Source: Clostridia bacterium
Lineage (GTDB): Bacteria; Bacillota_A; Clostridia; UMGS1810
Assembly: GCA_017437345.1 (NCBI GenBank)
Contig: JAFSBJ010000005.1
Coordinates: 1 to 11,571, forward strand
DNA length: 11,571 nucleotides
Direction: 5' to 3'
Below the pieces are notes generated by a model. The model saw only the letters and a program-made list of their open reading frames with translations. It did no database searches and had not been told where the DNA came from. A program made the position numbers and the translations under genes. This document shows, in pieces, positions 1-6,413 of this stretch (positions are counted from its first letter, which is position 1; every line of letters begins with the position of its first letter).

Positions 1-477
1 ATAGGGGTGAGGGTAACTCTCTTTGTGTCAGGCTGCACCCACCATTGCAAAGGCTGTTTCAATAGTGAAACCTGGGATTTTGGCTACGGAACCCCCTTTA
101 CCGAAGAAACGACAGAGCATATCATAAAGCTTTTAGAGCCCTCCTATATTGAAGGGCTCACCCTTCTTGGCGGCGAGCCTATGGAGCCTCAGAATCAAAG
201 AGCGCTCCTGCCTCTTTTAAAAAAGGTCAGAAATATATATCCTCAAAAGAATATATGGTGCTATTCAGGGTATCTTTTTGATAAGGAAATACTTTCCGGC
301 AGGGCACATTGTGAGGTCACCGATGAGCTTCTTTCATATATAGATGTTCTTGTTGACGGAAGGTTTGTTGAAGAAAAGAAAAACATTATGCTGAAATTCC
401 GCGGCAGTGAAAACCAGAGAATAATTGATGTAGGAAAAAGCCTTAGCGAAAATAAAGTGATTCTTAAAATGGAATAA
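1..477 (+). CDS. nrdG: Anaerobic ribonucleotide reductase activating protein (radical SAM), 5'-partial
   Basis: This is the activase of class III (anaerobic) ribonucleotide reductase. It uses a [4Fe-4S] cluster and S-adenosylmethionine to place the glycyl radical on NrdD. The radical SAM cysteine motif CxxxCxxC is visible as CTHHCKGC, followed by FN and ETW as usual in NrdG. A downstream LTLLGGEPM segment is the GGE motif that contacts SAM. The reading frame is open back to base 1 (Ile-Gly before the GTG at 7). In family members the V/I-R-V-x-L-F-V-S-G-C stretch is internal, so the GTG at 7 is probably not the start and the true N-terminus, some 15-25 residues, lies upstream of the window. 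The frame ends in TAA at 475-477. nrdD would be expected just upstream but cannot be seen. The family call is secure; only the start is missing. Confidence 0.93.
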   Translation: MGVRVTLFVSGCTHHCKGCFNSETWDFGYGTPFTEETTEHIIKLLEPSYIEGLTLLGGEPMEPQNQRALLPLLKKVRNIYPQKNIWCYSGYLFDKEILSGRAHCEVTDELLSYIDVLVDGRFVEEKKNIMLKFRGSENQRIIDVGKSLSENKVILKME

Positions 478-502
478 AAATCCCATAAGAGATTTTTATT
501 CC
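471..502 (+). terminator. Hairpin at the end of nrdG, probable terminator
   Basis: A perfect 12-bp inverted repeat, GGAATAAAAATC (471-482) and GATTTTTATTCC (491-502), encloses an 8-nt loop and is followed by ATTTCTTTG. The left arm overlaps the last codon and stop of nrdG. The stem is AT-rich and the T-tract is interrupted, so termination efficiency is uncertain, but the position and symmetry fit a transcript 3' end. Confidence 0.6.
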
Positions 503-554
503 ATTTCTTTGTGTATAGACTATGTTACAGTTAGTTTTCAATTGTTTTTTCCAG

Positions 555-583
555 TTGACTATTATTAGTATAAATGATACAAT
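555..583 (+). promoter_or_regulatory. Sigma-A type promoter of the SLH protein gene
   Basis: TTGACT (555-560) and TACAAT (578-583) are separated by exactly 17 bp, each one base off consensus. Transcription would start near 590, giving a leader of about 46 nt that contains the strong ribosome binding site AAGGAGGT at 621-628, 7 nt before the ATG at 636. The combination predicts high expression, as suits an abundant surface protein. Confidence 0.8.
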
Positions 584-635
584 TACAATAAGTTAGTGTT
601 TGAAAATATAAAGACATACTAAGGAGGTAATAAAA

Positions 636-3506
636 ATGAAATTTGCAAAACGCATCACATCAATGCTCCTCATCTTTGTATTTGCTTTCACCTCAATGTA
701 TATGGTAGCTCCTGCAGCAAATTTTTCTGATGTAGCAGGCGACTATGCACATTATGAAGCAATTACAGCTCTCGTTGACCAGGGCATAATAAATGGTTAT
801 GAAGATGGCACATTTAAGCCTGAAAACACAATAACCCGTGCAGAATTTTCAAAGCTTCTTGCAGTATCAAGTGCTCCAAGCGGCTACACATTCTCTGCCA
901 CAACCACAACATTCCCCGATATCGCTGATATGAATGCTCCCCATGGCTGGGCAGTTCCCTACATATCCTACGCGGTATCAACAAAAGCCATAAACGGTTA
1001 TACTGACGGTACATTCCAACCAGGTAACAATGTAACCTACGGTGAAGCAATCAAGATGATTGTATGCACACTTGGCTACGCTCCCGTTATTGACACAACC
1101 CTCACACCCTGGTATCAGGGCTACCTCAACATTGCAAATCAGATTGGCCTTACCAAAAATGCAGCAGCTTTAGGTGACGCTCCTGCAAACAGAGGTATTG
1201 TGGCTCACCTTATCTATAATATGCTTGATTGTCCTGTTCTTGTTCAGACAGGTGTTGATATGTCAGGTAACCCCATCTATTCACAGGGAAGCGGAGAAGG
1301 CAGCTCTTTTGGTGAATCAAAAGATAATGCAAAATCTGCAGAAGGCATAGTTATGGGTGTGACAGATTATAGCTTAGATGCAACAGCTGTTGGCAGAAAC
1401 AGAATTCAGATTGACAACACAATCTATACTCTTGGCGGTAACCTGAACATGGAAACTGTTAAATCCTATATAGGCTATAGAGTTTCTTACTCCTACACAA
1501 GTACCGCTGGTAAGCAGGAAGTTACAAAAATCACAAGAGTCAATGGCAGCAATTCATCCGTAACTTTAGAACCTTGGCAGATTGCCAACATCACAGCAAA
1601 CTACATCGAATATTTTGCTGACGAAGATGCGGAATATAGAAATTCCTTAACAAAAGTAAGCTTTGGTGCAAAACCATATGTTATCTATAATGGCGTTCCC
1701 GTTAAACCCGCAGATATCGGTACAGGCGTTGACAAATTTGATGTTACCAACTATTTCGATGTTGAAACAGGTTCATTAACTCTCTTTAGCAATGATTCAA
1801 ATGAAAAATCAGCAGAGCTTGTAATCGTTGAAAGCTATGAAACATATTTTGTAAATTCACCTGCAGTTTCAAATGGTGTAACAACAATTTATGATAAAAA
1901 TCAGGCATATACCTCTCTTGAGCCTCTTAACCTTGACGAAGAAGATGTTGCAAGTGTAACAAAGGTAAGCTCAAAAGGCGGCAAGCCTTCATCATCATCG
2001 CTTAGTGCAATTGAAAATAAATCAGTTGTAAGTGTGGCAGTTCCTTATGGAACAACAGAAGGAACATCCGTTATTATTTCATCTGCATATGTAACAGGTG
2101 ATGTAAATGAATTTTCTGAGGATTACAAACACATCGTTATCGGAACAGCTGAATATGAGCTTGCTCCCTATTATAGAACCCTTCTTGACAATAATTGTCC
2201 CGATGCAGGTTTCTCAAATGGTGACAATGCAAAATTCTACCTTGACTATCTTGGTAGAATCGTATACACAGAAAAGAACGAAACCTCCGATCCATATGGT
2301 CTTGTAGTTGCTTATGCTCAAGGCGGTGGTCTTGGCTCTACAAATGCACTTAAAATATTAACAACAGGAAACAAATATCTTGAACACAATTTAAAAGATG
2401 AAGTTCGAGTTAATGGTTCTTCAATGACATCACTTGAAGCTATAGAATTCCTTAAAGGAAAAGCGGTAGCAAGCGATGGTTCAACAATTGTTGTTCCTGT
2501 TAAATACAGAACATCAGGAAGCATGTTTACTTCTATTGAAACTCTTAATCCTGAAGATTCAAAATTAAATCTCAAGTATTCAAAGAGCGGTCCTTCATTT
2601 ATGAGTGGTTCATCAAGTAAATTCAGTATGACAACCTCCGGGACAAAATCCACGGTTGTGTTTGTTGTTCCTAAGCCTGCCGAACTTGGAAATCACGATA
2701 AATATTCCAAAAAATCAGCAAGCTATTTTACAGATGGTGAATCTTATAATGTAATACCATACGCAAAAGAAGGCTCTGCTGCTGGTGTGGTTGTATGTCT
2801 TCTTGCCGACGGTCAGGTTGTTGGTGCAAGAATCGGTGCTTCAACTCCTGTGTATCTTATAAATAGTGTAAATGATACAAAGGCACAAAACAGCGAGTCA
2901 ATAGTTAAGAAGATTAACTACAGAAACATTGCATCTAAGGATGAAGCAAAAGATTTATCATCAAGCGATGACCCTGCAGTTATTTCAAAATTTGAATCTA
3001 TAAATGCCGGAGATTTGGTTAAATTTGTTACTGAAGATGGCGTAATTACCGATATCAGAAAAGTATATTCAAATGCAGACGGTGAGTTAATTCCTGACAG
3101 TGATATTGATGGAGATGGCAGAAAAGATGTTGCTATAGGTGATATTTTAAATGGTAACTCTAACCATATTGGACTCGACGGAAGGAATGTAACAAACTAT
3201 TTCCAGGCTATTGTTTGTACAATCGACCAAGTGGCTGATGATGGAACACTTATAACTGTAATTCCTGAGCTCTATGCAAATTCAGCACTTGATGAAGACA
3301 AACGCATTCCTTTAACTCGTGCATCAACCGATATCCCTGTTTATGAATATAAAACAGTAGGAAAGGAAATAAAGTTTGAACTTTCATCAGTTGCAGCACT
3401 TAAAGAATATGCAGATTTCAAGGGTACTGATCCCAGTGTTGCTACAAAAGCTCTTGTAATTGTAATGAACGATAAAGTTGTAGGTATTTATATCATCAAT
3501 GAATAA
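636..3506 (+). CDS. Secreted SLH-domain cell-surface (S-layer-type) protein
   Basis: A 956-residue exported protein predicted to be held non-covalently on the cell wall. Residues 1-28 form a Sec signal peptide: basic MKFAKR, a hydrophobic core, and a likely cleavage after APA or APAA. SLH repeat 1 (about 30-76) has FSDV, INGYEDGTFKPE and the wall-binding TRAE motif. Repeat 2 (about 93-147) has FPDI, INGYTDGTFQPG and a variant TYGE. Repeat 3 (about 157-198) is degenerate, with RGIV in place of TRAE. SLH domains bind secondary cell-wall polymer, usually pyruvylated. Residues 200-956 match no domain I recognise. They are rich in Ser, Thr, Asn and Val, with no other membrane segment and no LPXTG. 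A D-x-D-x-D-G run at 821-828 looks like a calcium-binding loop of thrombospondin-3 or FG-GAP type. The gene has its own promoter and terminators and so is monocistronic. It may be an S-layer subunit or a lower-abundance surface protein. Confidence 0.88.
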   Translation: MKFAKRITSMLLIFVFAFTSMYMVAPAANFSDVAGDYAHYEAITALVDQGIINGYEDGTFKPENTITRAEFSKLLAVSSAPSGYTFSATTTTFPDIADMNAPHGWAVPYISYAVSTKAINGYTDGTFQPGNNVTYGEAIKMIVCTLGYAPVIDTTLTPWYQGYLNIANQIGLTKNAAALGDAPANRGIVAHLIYNMLDCPVLVQTGVDMSGNPIYSQGSGEGSSFGESKDNAKSAEGIVMGVTDYSLDATAVGRNRIQIDNTIYTLGGNLNMETVKSYIGYRVSYSYTSTAGKQEVTKITRVNGSNSSVTLEPWQIANITANYIEYFADEDAEYRNSLTKVSFGAKPYVIYNGVPVKPADIGTGVDKFDVTNYFDVETGSLTLFSNDSNEKSAELVIVESYETYFVNSPAVSNGVTTIYDKNQAYTSLEPLNLDEEDVASVTKVSSKGGKPSSSSLSAIENKSVVSVAVPYGTTEGTSVIISSAYVTGDVNEFSEDYKHIVIGTAEYELAPYYRTLLDNNCPDAGFSNGDNAKFYLDYLGRIVYTEKNETSDPYGLVVAYAQGGGLGSTNALKILTTGNKYLEHNLKDEVRVNGSSMTSLEAIEFLKGKAVASDGSTIVVPVKYRTSGSMFTSIETLNPEDSKLNLKYSKSGPSFMSGSSSKFSMTTSGTKSTVVFVVPKPAELGNHDKYSKKSASYFTDGESYNVIPYAKEGSAAGVVVCLLADGQVVGARIGASTPVYLINSVNDTKAQNSESIVKKINYRNIASKDEAKDLSSSDDPAVISKFESINAGDLVKFVTEDGVITDIRKVYSNADGELIPDSDIDGDGRKDVAIGDILNGNSNHIGLDGRNVTNYFQAIVCTIDQVADDGTLITVIPELYANSALDEDKRIPLTRASTDIPVYEYKTVGKEIKFELSSVAALKEYADFKGTDPSVATKALVIVMNDKVVGIYIINE

Positions 3507-3516
3507 TTAGCTATTG

Positions 3517-3550
3517 AAAGGCAGTCTCTTCGGGGGCTGCTTTTTCTTTT
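3517..3550 (+). terminator. Intrinsic terminator with UUCG tetraloop
   Basis: GCAGTCTC (3521-3528) pairs with GGGGCTGC (3533-3540), including two G-U pairs, around a TTCG tetraloop closed by C-G. The U-rich tract TTTTTCTTTTT follows. AAAG upstream of the stem can pair with the first Ts. It lies 14 bases after the SLH protein stop and is a textbook strong terminator. Confidence 0.9.
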
Positions 3551-3551
3551 T

Positions 3552-3590
3552 AAAGACATAAAATTCCGAAAAGGGTTTTGTGTCTTTTTT
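3552..3590 (+). terminator. Second, tandem hairpin terminator
   Basis: AAAGACATAAAATTC (3552-3566) pairs with the segment around GGGTTTTGTGTCTTT (3573-3587), with a few G-U pairs and a small loop. A run of seven Ts covers the end of the arm and the bases after it. It begins directly after the U-tract of the preceding terminator and would catch read-through from the highly expressed SLH gene before the rny promoter. Confidence 0.72.
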
Positions 3591-3608
3591 TAATATTGCA
3601 AATTTTTA

Positions 3609-3637
3609 TTGACATGTTTCTTGTTTTGTTATACAAT
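3609..3637 (+). promoter_or_regulatory. Sigma-A type promoter of rny
   Basis: The -35 TTGACA (3609-3614) is consensus, the spacer is 17 bp and the -10 is TACAAT (3632-3637), one base off consensus. Transcription would begin near 3644, about 128 nt before the rny start codon. This is the best-matching promoter in the window. Confidence 0.85.
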
Positions 3638-3643
3638 ATATTG

Positions 3644-3771
3644 TGTATGTTTTTAGATTTTGATACAAGTGAGATTTTGTTTCGCTTGTAGATGAACAAT
3701 TAAGCTTTGCTTAATGTATTTCAGTTTGATTAGCAAATATTAAAACTTTACTTATGAAAGGAGTGAAGAAG
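3644..3771 (+). promoter_or_regulatory. Structured 5' leader of rny
   Basis: The predicted leader has two clear stem-loops. TACAAGTG (3664-3671) pairs with CGCTTGTA (3683-3690) with one G-U pair and an 11-nt loop. ATTAAGC (3699-3705) pairs perfectly with GCTTAAT (3709-3715) around a TTT loop. Neither is followed by a U-tract, so they are not terminators. The ribosome binding site AAAGGAG (3757-3763) lies outside both stems. I recognise no riboswitch class. A role in mRNA stability or RNase Y autoregulation is a guess. Confidence 0.5.
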
Positions 3772-5313
3772 ATGGAAATTCTTATAGCTGCGATATCTGC
3801 TGCTGTAGCTCTTGTCATTGGTTTTTTAGTTGGCAACATCTACAGAAAGAAGATAGCCGAAGCGAAAATCGGCGGTGCCGAGCAAAAGGCAAAAGCCATT
3901 ATTGACGATGCTCAGAAAAAGGCTGAAACAAAGAAAAAAGAAGCCTTAATCGAAGCAAAAGATGAAATTCACAAAGCAAGAAATGAATTCGAAAAAGAAA
4001 TCAAAGAAAGACGAAATGAAATAAATCGTCAGGAAAGACGAATTCAGCAAAAAGAAGAAGCTCTCGATAAAAAATCGGAAGCACTTGAGAAAAAAGAAGA
4101 AACGCTCACCAAAAAGATTAAAGAAGCTGAAGACCTTAAAGAAGAAACAGCAAAAGTTAAGAGTGCTCAGCTTGAAATCTTGGAAAGAATATCAGGACTT
4201 TCAGTAGAAGAGGCAAAATCCTTCCTCTTAAAGAATGTAGAGTCTGAAATTCGCCACGAATCTGCTATGCTTATTAAAAATATTGAAGAAGAAGCAAAAG
4301 AAGAAGCAGATAAGCGTGCAAGAAATATTATTAGTGCAGCAATTCAGAAATGTGCTGCAGATCATGTTGCAGAAACAACCGTATCTGTTGTTTCTCTTCC
4401 AAGCGACGAAATGAAGGGAAGAATTATCGGCAGAGAGGGACGAAACATCAGAACCCTCGAAACATTAACCGGTATAGATTTAATTATTGATGATACTCCC
4501 GAAGCAGTTGTTCTTTCGGGATTCGACCCAATCAAGAGAGAAATTGCAAGAATGTCTCTTGAAAAGCTCATTGTTGACGGACGAATTCATCCGGCAAGAA
4601 TTGAAGAAACAGTTGAAAAATCAAGAAAAGAAATTGAAGCCATCATCAAACAGGAGGGTGAACAGGCTACCTTTGAAACAGGTGTACATGGTCTCCATCC
4701 TGAACTCATTAAGCTTCTTGGTAGGATGAAATACAGAACAAGCTATGGTCAGAATGTGCTCAAACATTCAACAGAAGTTGCCCATCTTGCAGGAATTATG
4801 GCGGCAGAATTGGGTGTTGATGTTAAAGTTGCAAAAAGAGCAGGTCTTCTCCATGATATCGGTAAATCGGTTGACCATGAAATTGAAGGCTCCCATGTTG
4901 ACATTGGTGTTGACCTTGCTAAAAAATATCATGAATCAAATGATGTTATTCACGCAATTCAGGCACACCACGGTGATGTTGAAGCGCAAACAGTTATTGC
5001 TTGTATTGTTCAGGCATGTGACGCAATAAGCGCTGCAAGACCGGGTGCAAGAAGAGAAAATCTTGAAACATACATAAAACGCCTTGAAAAGCTTGAAGAA
5101 ATTGCAAATTCCTTCAGCGGCGTTGAAAAATCCTATGCAATACAGGCGGGCAGAGAAATCAGAATAATGGTTAAGCCTGAAGATGTTAAAGATGAAGACA
5201 CAATCCTTATTGCAAGAGATATAGTTAAGAAAATAGAAAGTGAGCTTGAATATCCCGGACAGATTAAAGTTAATGTTATAAGGGAAACGCGCTCAGTTGA
5301 TTATGCAAAATAA
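3772..5313 (+). CDS. rny: Ribonuclease Y, membrane-anchored endoribonuclease
   Basis: RNase Y initiates mRNA decay in Firmicutes by endonucleolytic cleavage and is tethered to the inner face of the membrane. The 513-residue product matches the usual length of about 520. An N-terminal membrane helix covers residues 3-22. A long charged Lys/Glu-rich coiled coil spans about 30-155. A KH RNA-binding domain carries the GxxG loop in [10 protein letters not shown] (about 216-225). The HD domain has H332 and the signature H361-D362 in LLHDIGK, with a downstream D417 in [13 protein letters not shown]361-D362 corresponds to the B. subtilis HD pair. The start is placed at ATG 3772 because AAAGGAG sits 8 nt upstream; the in-frame ATG at 3754 lies before that site and lacks one of its own. 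The gene has its own promoter and its own terminator. Confidence 0.97.
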   Translation: MEILIAAISAAVALVIGFLVGNIYRKKIAEAKIGGAEQKAKAIIDDAQKKAETKKKEALIEAKDEIHKARNEFEKEIKERRNEINRQERRIQQKEEALDKKSEALEKKEETLTKKIKEAEDLKEETAKVKSAQLEILERISGLSVEEAKSFLLKNVESEIRHESAMLIKNIEEEAKEEADKRARNIISAAIQKCAADHVAETTVSVVSLPSDEMKGRIIGREGRNIRTLETLTGIDLIIDDTPEAVVLSGFDPIKREIARMSLEKLIVDGRIHPARIEETVEKSRKEIEAIIKQEGEQATFETGVHGLHPELIKLLGRMKYRTSYGQNVLKHSTEVAHLAGIMAAELGVDVKVAKRAGLLHDIGKSVDHEIEGSHVDIGVDLAKKYHESNDVIHAIQAHHGDVEAQTVIACIVQACDAISAARPGARRENLETYIKRLEKLEEIANSFSGVEKSYAIQAGREIRIMVKPEDVKDEDTILIARDIVKKIESELEYPGQIKVNVIRETRSVDYAK

Positions 5314-5319
5314 ATGAGA

Positions 5320-5362
5320 AAAGGGGTGCAAAAAATCCAATAGAATTTTTTGCACCTTTTTG
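5320..5362 (+). terminator. Strong intrinsic terminator of rny
   Basis: GGTGCAAAAAAT (5325-5336) and ATTTTTTGCACC (5345-5356) form a perfect 12-bp stem with an 8-nt loop. Preceding AAGG can extend the pairing with the following Ts, and the tract TTTTTG follows. It lies 7 bases after the rny stop. It predicts that most rny transcripts end here and do not reach ymdB. Confidence 0.9.
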
Positions 5363-5425
5363 TTTATTTATGTAATTGGAAAAGTATCTGAGATTAAGTA
5401 ATTTGGCTCGTGGCATGTAGCTTTA

Positions 5426-5467
5426 TTTTTTACTGTATAGGAATTTGCGTTCCTATACAGTAAAAAA
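5426..5467. repeat. Perfect 18-bp palindrome with T/A outer arms
   Basis: TTTTTTACTGTATAGGAA (5426-5443) is followed by the 6-base loop TTTGCG and its exact reverse complement (5450-5467). The T-tract precedes the hairpin and the A-tract follows it on both strands, which is the reverse of an intrinsic terminator. It therefore looks like a mobile palindromic repeat or MITE remnant, or a protein or RNA processing site. Confidence 0.85.
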
Positions 5468-5482
5468 ATTGATTATATTGCC

Positions 5483-5523
5483 GTGCAAAATTTTTTGAAA
5501 AGCTTTGCTTTTCAAAAATGCAC
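5483..5523. repeat. Second palindrome, triloop hairpin
   Basis: TTTTTGAAAAGC (5492-5503) pairs perfectly with GCTTTTCAAAAA (5507-5518) around a TTT loop. GTGCA (5483-5487) and TGCAC (5519-5523) extend the stem, with the left-side AAAT bulged out. There is no following U-tract. The core AAGCTTTGCTT also occurs in the rny leader hairpin at 3702-3712. Confidence 0.8.
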
Positions 5524-5530
5524 ATGGCTT

Positions 5531-5590
5531 AAGAAAAGCGATAATGCTCCGCACTTCCGCCGCAGGCGGTGCGGCGAAGCCGCTTTTCTT
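5531..5590 (+). repeat. GC-rich composite palindrome with terminator-like end
   Basis: The outer arms AAGAAAAGCG (5531-5540) and CGCTTTTCTT (5581-5590) are exact reverse complements. Inside, CCGCC (5557-5561) pairs with GGCGG (5565-5569), and CCGCA (5549-5553) with TGCGG (5570-5574). An alternative hairpin GCGGC-GAA-GCCGC (5571-5583) followed by TTTTCTT has the form of a short intrinsic terminator and excludes the CCGCA/TGCGG pairing. It ends 45 bases before the ymdB start codon. It could be a repeat-element end, a terminator, or an attenuator. Confidence 0.6.
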
Positions 5591-5634
5591 GCTGTATGAG
5601 ATATTTTAATTCCGTATTCAGAAAGAGGAACTAT

Positions 5635-6408
5635 ATGAATATACTTTGTATTGGTGATATCTTTGCTTCATGTGGTGTTGAACACACAAAATTAGTATTA
5701 AGAGAAATCATAGCTGATGAAAATATAGACTTCTGCATAGCAAATGCTGAAAATGCATCAGGAGTTGGCATATCAAGAAAAAACTATGATGATCTCACAG
5801 ATGCCGGAGTGGATTTTTTCACTCTTGGTAACCATACCTTCGGCAAGCAGGATGTGCTCAGGCTCTTTGAAACAGAAAACAATATTCTTCGCCCTGCCAA
5901 CTATCCCTACGGAACTCCCGGAGTTGGTTCTGCGATTGTAAAATGCAGAGGGGTTAAAATAGGAATAATAAATATAATGGGTAGGGTTAATATTGGAATT
6001 TCTCTTGACTGCCCCTTTAAAGCTTGCGATAAAGAAATAGAAAAACTCAAAAGTGAAACCGACATAATAATAGTAGATTTTCATGCTGAGGCAACCAGCG
6101 AAAAAAGAGCAATGCTTTTCTATCTTGACGGAAAGGTTTCGGCTCTTTTTGGCACCCACACCCATGTTCAGACAGCCGATGAGCTTGTGACCGGAAGGGG
6201 AACAGGATATATAACCGATATTGGAATGACCGGATGTGAGGATTCTGTCCTCGGTGTTGATAAAAACATAATAATCAATCGCTTCACAAAAGCTGTGCCT
6301 CAAAGATTTGAATACTCCAACGGTCCCGCTGTGCTTTGCGGTGCAGTATTTTCCATAGACGAAACAAGCGGAAAATGCATATCAGTTAAAAGAATCGCAG
6401 TAAGGTGA
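5635..6408 (+). CDS. ymdB: YmdB-family metallophosphoesterase (2',3'-cyclic nucleotide phosphodiesterase type)
   Basis: A 257-residue dinuclear-metal phosphoesterase close to the 264 residues of B. subtilis YmdB, which hydrolyses 2',3'-cAMP/cGMP and influences biofilm and sporulation gene expression. The expected metal ligands are all present: D8 in IGDIF, E39-N40 in NAENA, N66-H67 in LGNHTF, H150 in DFHAE, and H175 and H177 in GTHTHVQTADE. The conserved RPANYPYGTPG stretch is at 86-96. The segment after D8 reads FASCGVEH in place of the usual VGxPGR-like loop, so this is a divergent member. The start is ATG 5635 with AGAGGA at 5624-5629. An in-frame GTG at 5569 would put the palindrome into the protein and lacks family similarity. 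The gene follows rny, as in many Firmicutes, but behind a terminator. The next gene starts 5 bases after the stop. Confidence 0.92.
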   Translation: MNILCIGDIFASCGVEHTKLVLREIIADENIDFCIANAENASGVGISRKNYDDLTDAGVDFFTLGNHTFGKQDVLRLFETENNILRPANYPYGTPGVGSAIVKCRGVKIGIINIMGRVNIGISLDCPFKACDKEIEKLKSETDIIIVDFHAEATSEKRAMLFYLDGKVSALFGTHTHVQTADELVTGRGTGYITDIGMTGCEDSVLGVDKNIIINRFTKAVPQRFEYSNGPAVLCGAVFSIDETSGKCISVKRIAVR

Positions 6409-6413
6409 AAATT

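Larger units (their letters stand above)
5314..5634. other. Gene-free spacer between rny and ymdB with three palindromes
   Basis: No plausible coding frame is present. The spacer holds the rny terminator, then three separate inverted repeats (5426-5467, 5483-5523, 5531-5590), then the ymdB ribosome binding site. I found no convincing consensus promoter for ymdB; TTGGAA (5376-5381) with TAATTT 17 bp downstream is only a weak candidate. The contrast between AT-rich flanks and a very GC-rich core at about 5549-5583 suggests an inserted repetitive element, but no second copy lies in the window. Confidence 0.6.

Noticed and set aside
7..9. GTG 7 as the nrdG start codon
   Set aside because: The frame is open to base 1 and the following residues correspond to an internal part of NrdG, so the gene very likely begins before the window.
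2318..2653. 111-codon minus-strand open frame inside the SLH gene
   Set aside because: Antisense shadow of a long coding frame with no promoter, binding site or recognisable product.
3096..3128. Dockerin repeat in the SLH protein
   Set aside because: Only one loop is present, spacing of the last ligand is wrong and no second repeat follows.
3754..3771. ATG 3754 as the rny start
   Set aside because: It precedes the AAAGGAG site, which is correctly spaced for ATG 3772; no binding site serves 3754.
4745..5029. 94-codon + strand frame overlapping rny
   Set aside because: Out-of-frame shadow inside the HD domain coding region; product is low-complexity and unlike any family.
5426..5467. Intrinsic terminator
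   Set aside because: The T-run is on the 5' side and the A-run on the 3' side of the stem for both strands.
5569..5634. In-frame upstream extension of ymdB from GTG 5569
   Set aside because: It would encode palindrome sequence, lacks a ribosome binding site and adds residues absent from the family; ATG 5635 has AGAGGA upstream and begins MNILCIGD as expected.
5773..6303. 176-codon minus-strand open frame inside ymdB
   Set aside because: It lies wholly antisense to a well-supported gene, has no ribosome binding site seen, and its Tyr/Ser/Phe-rich product resembles no family.
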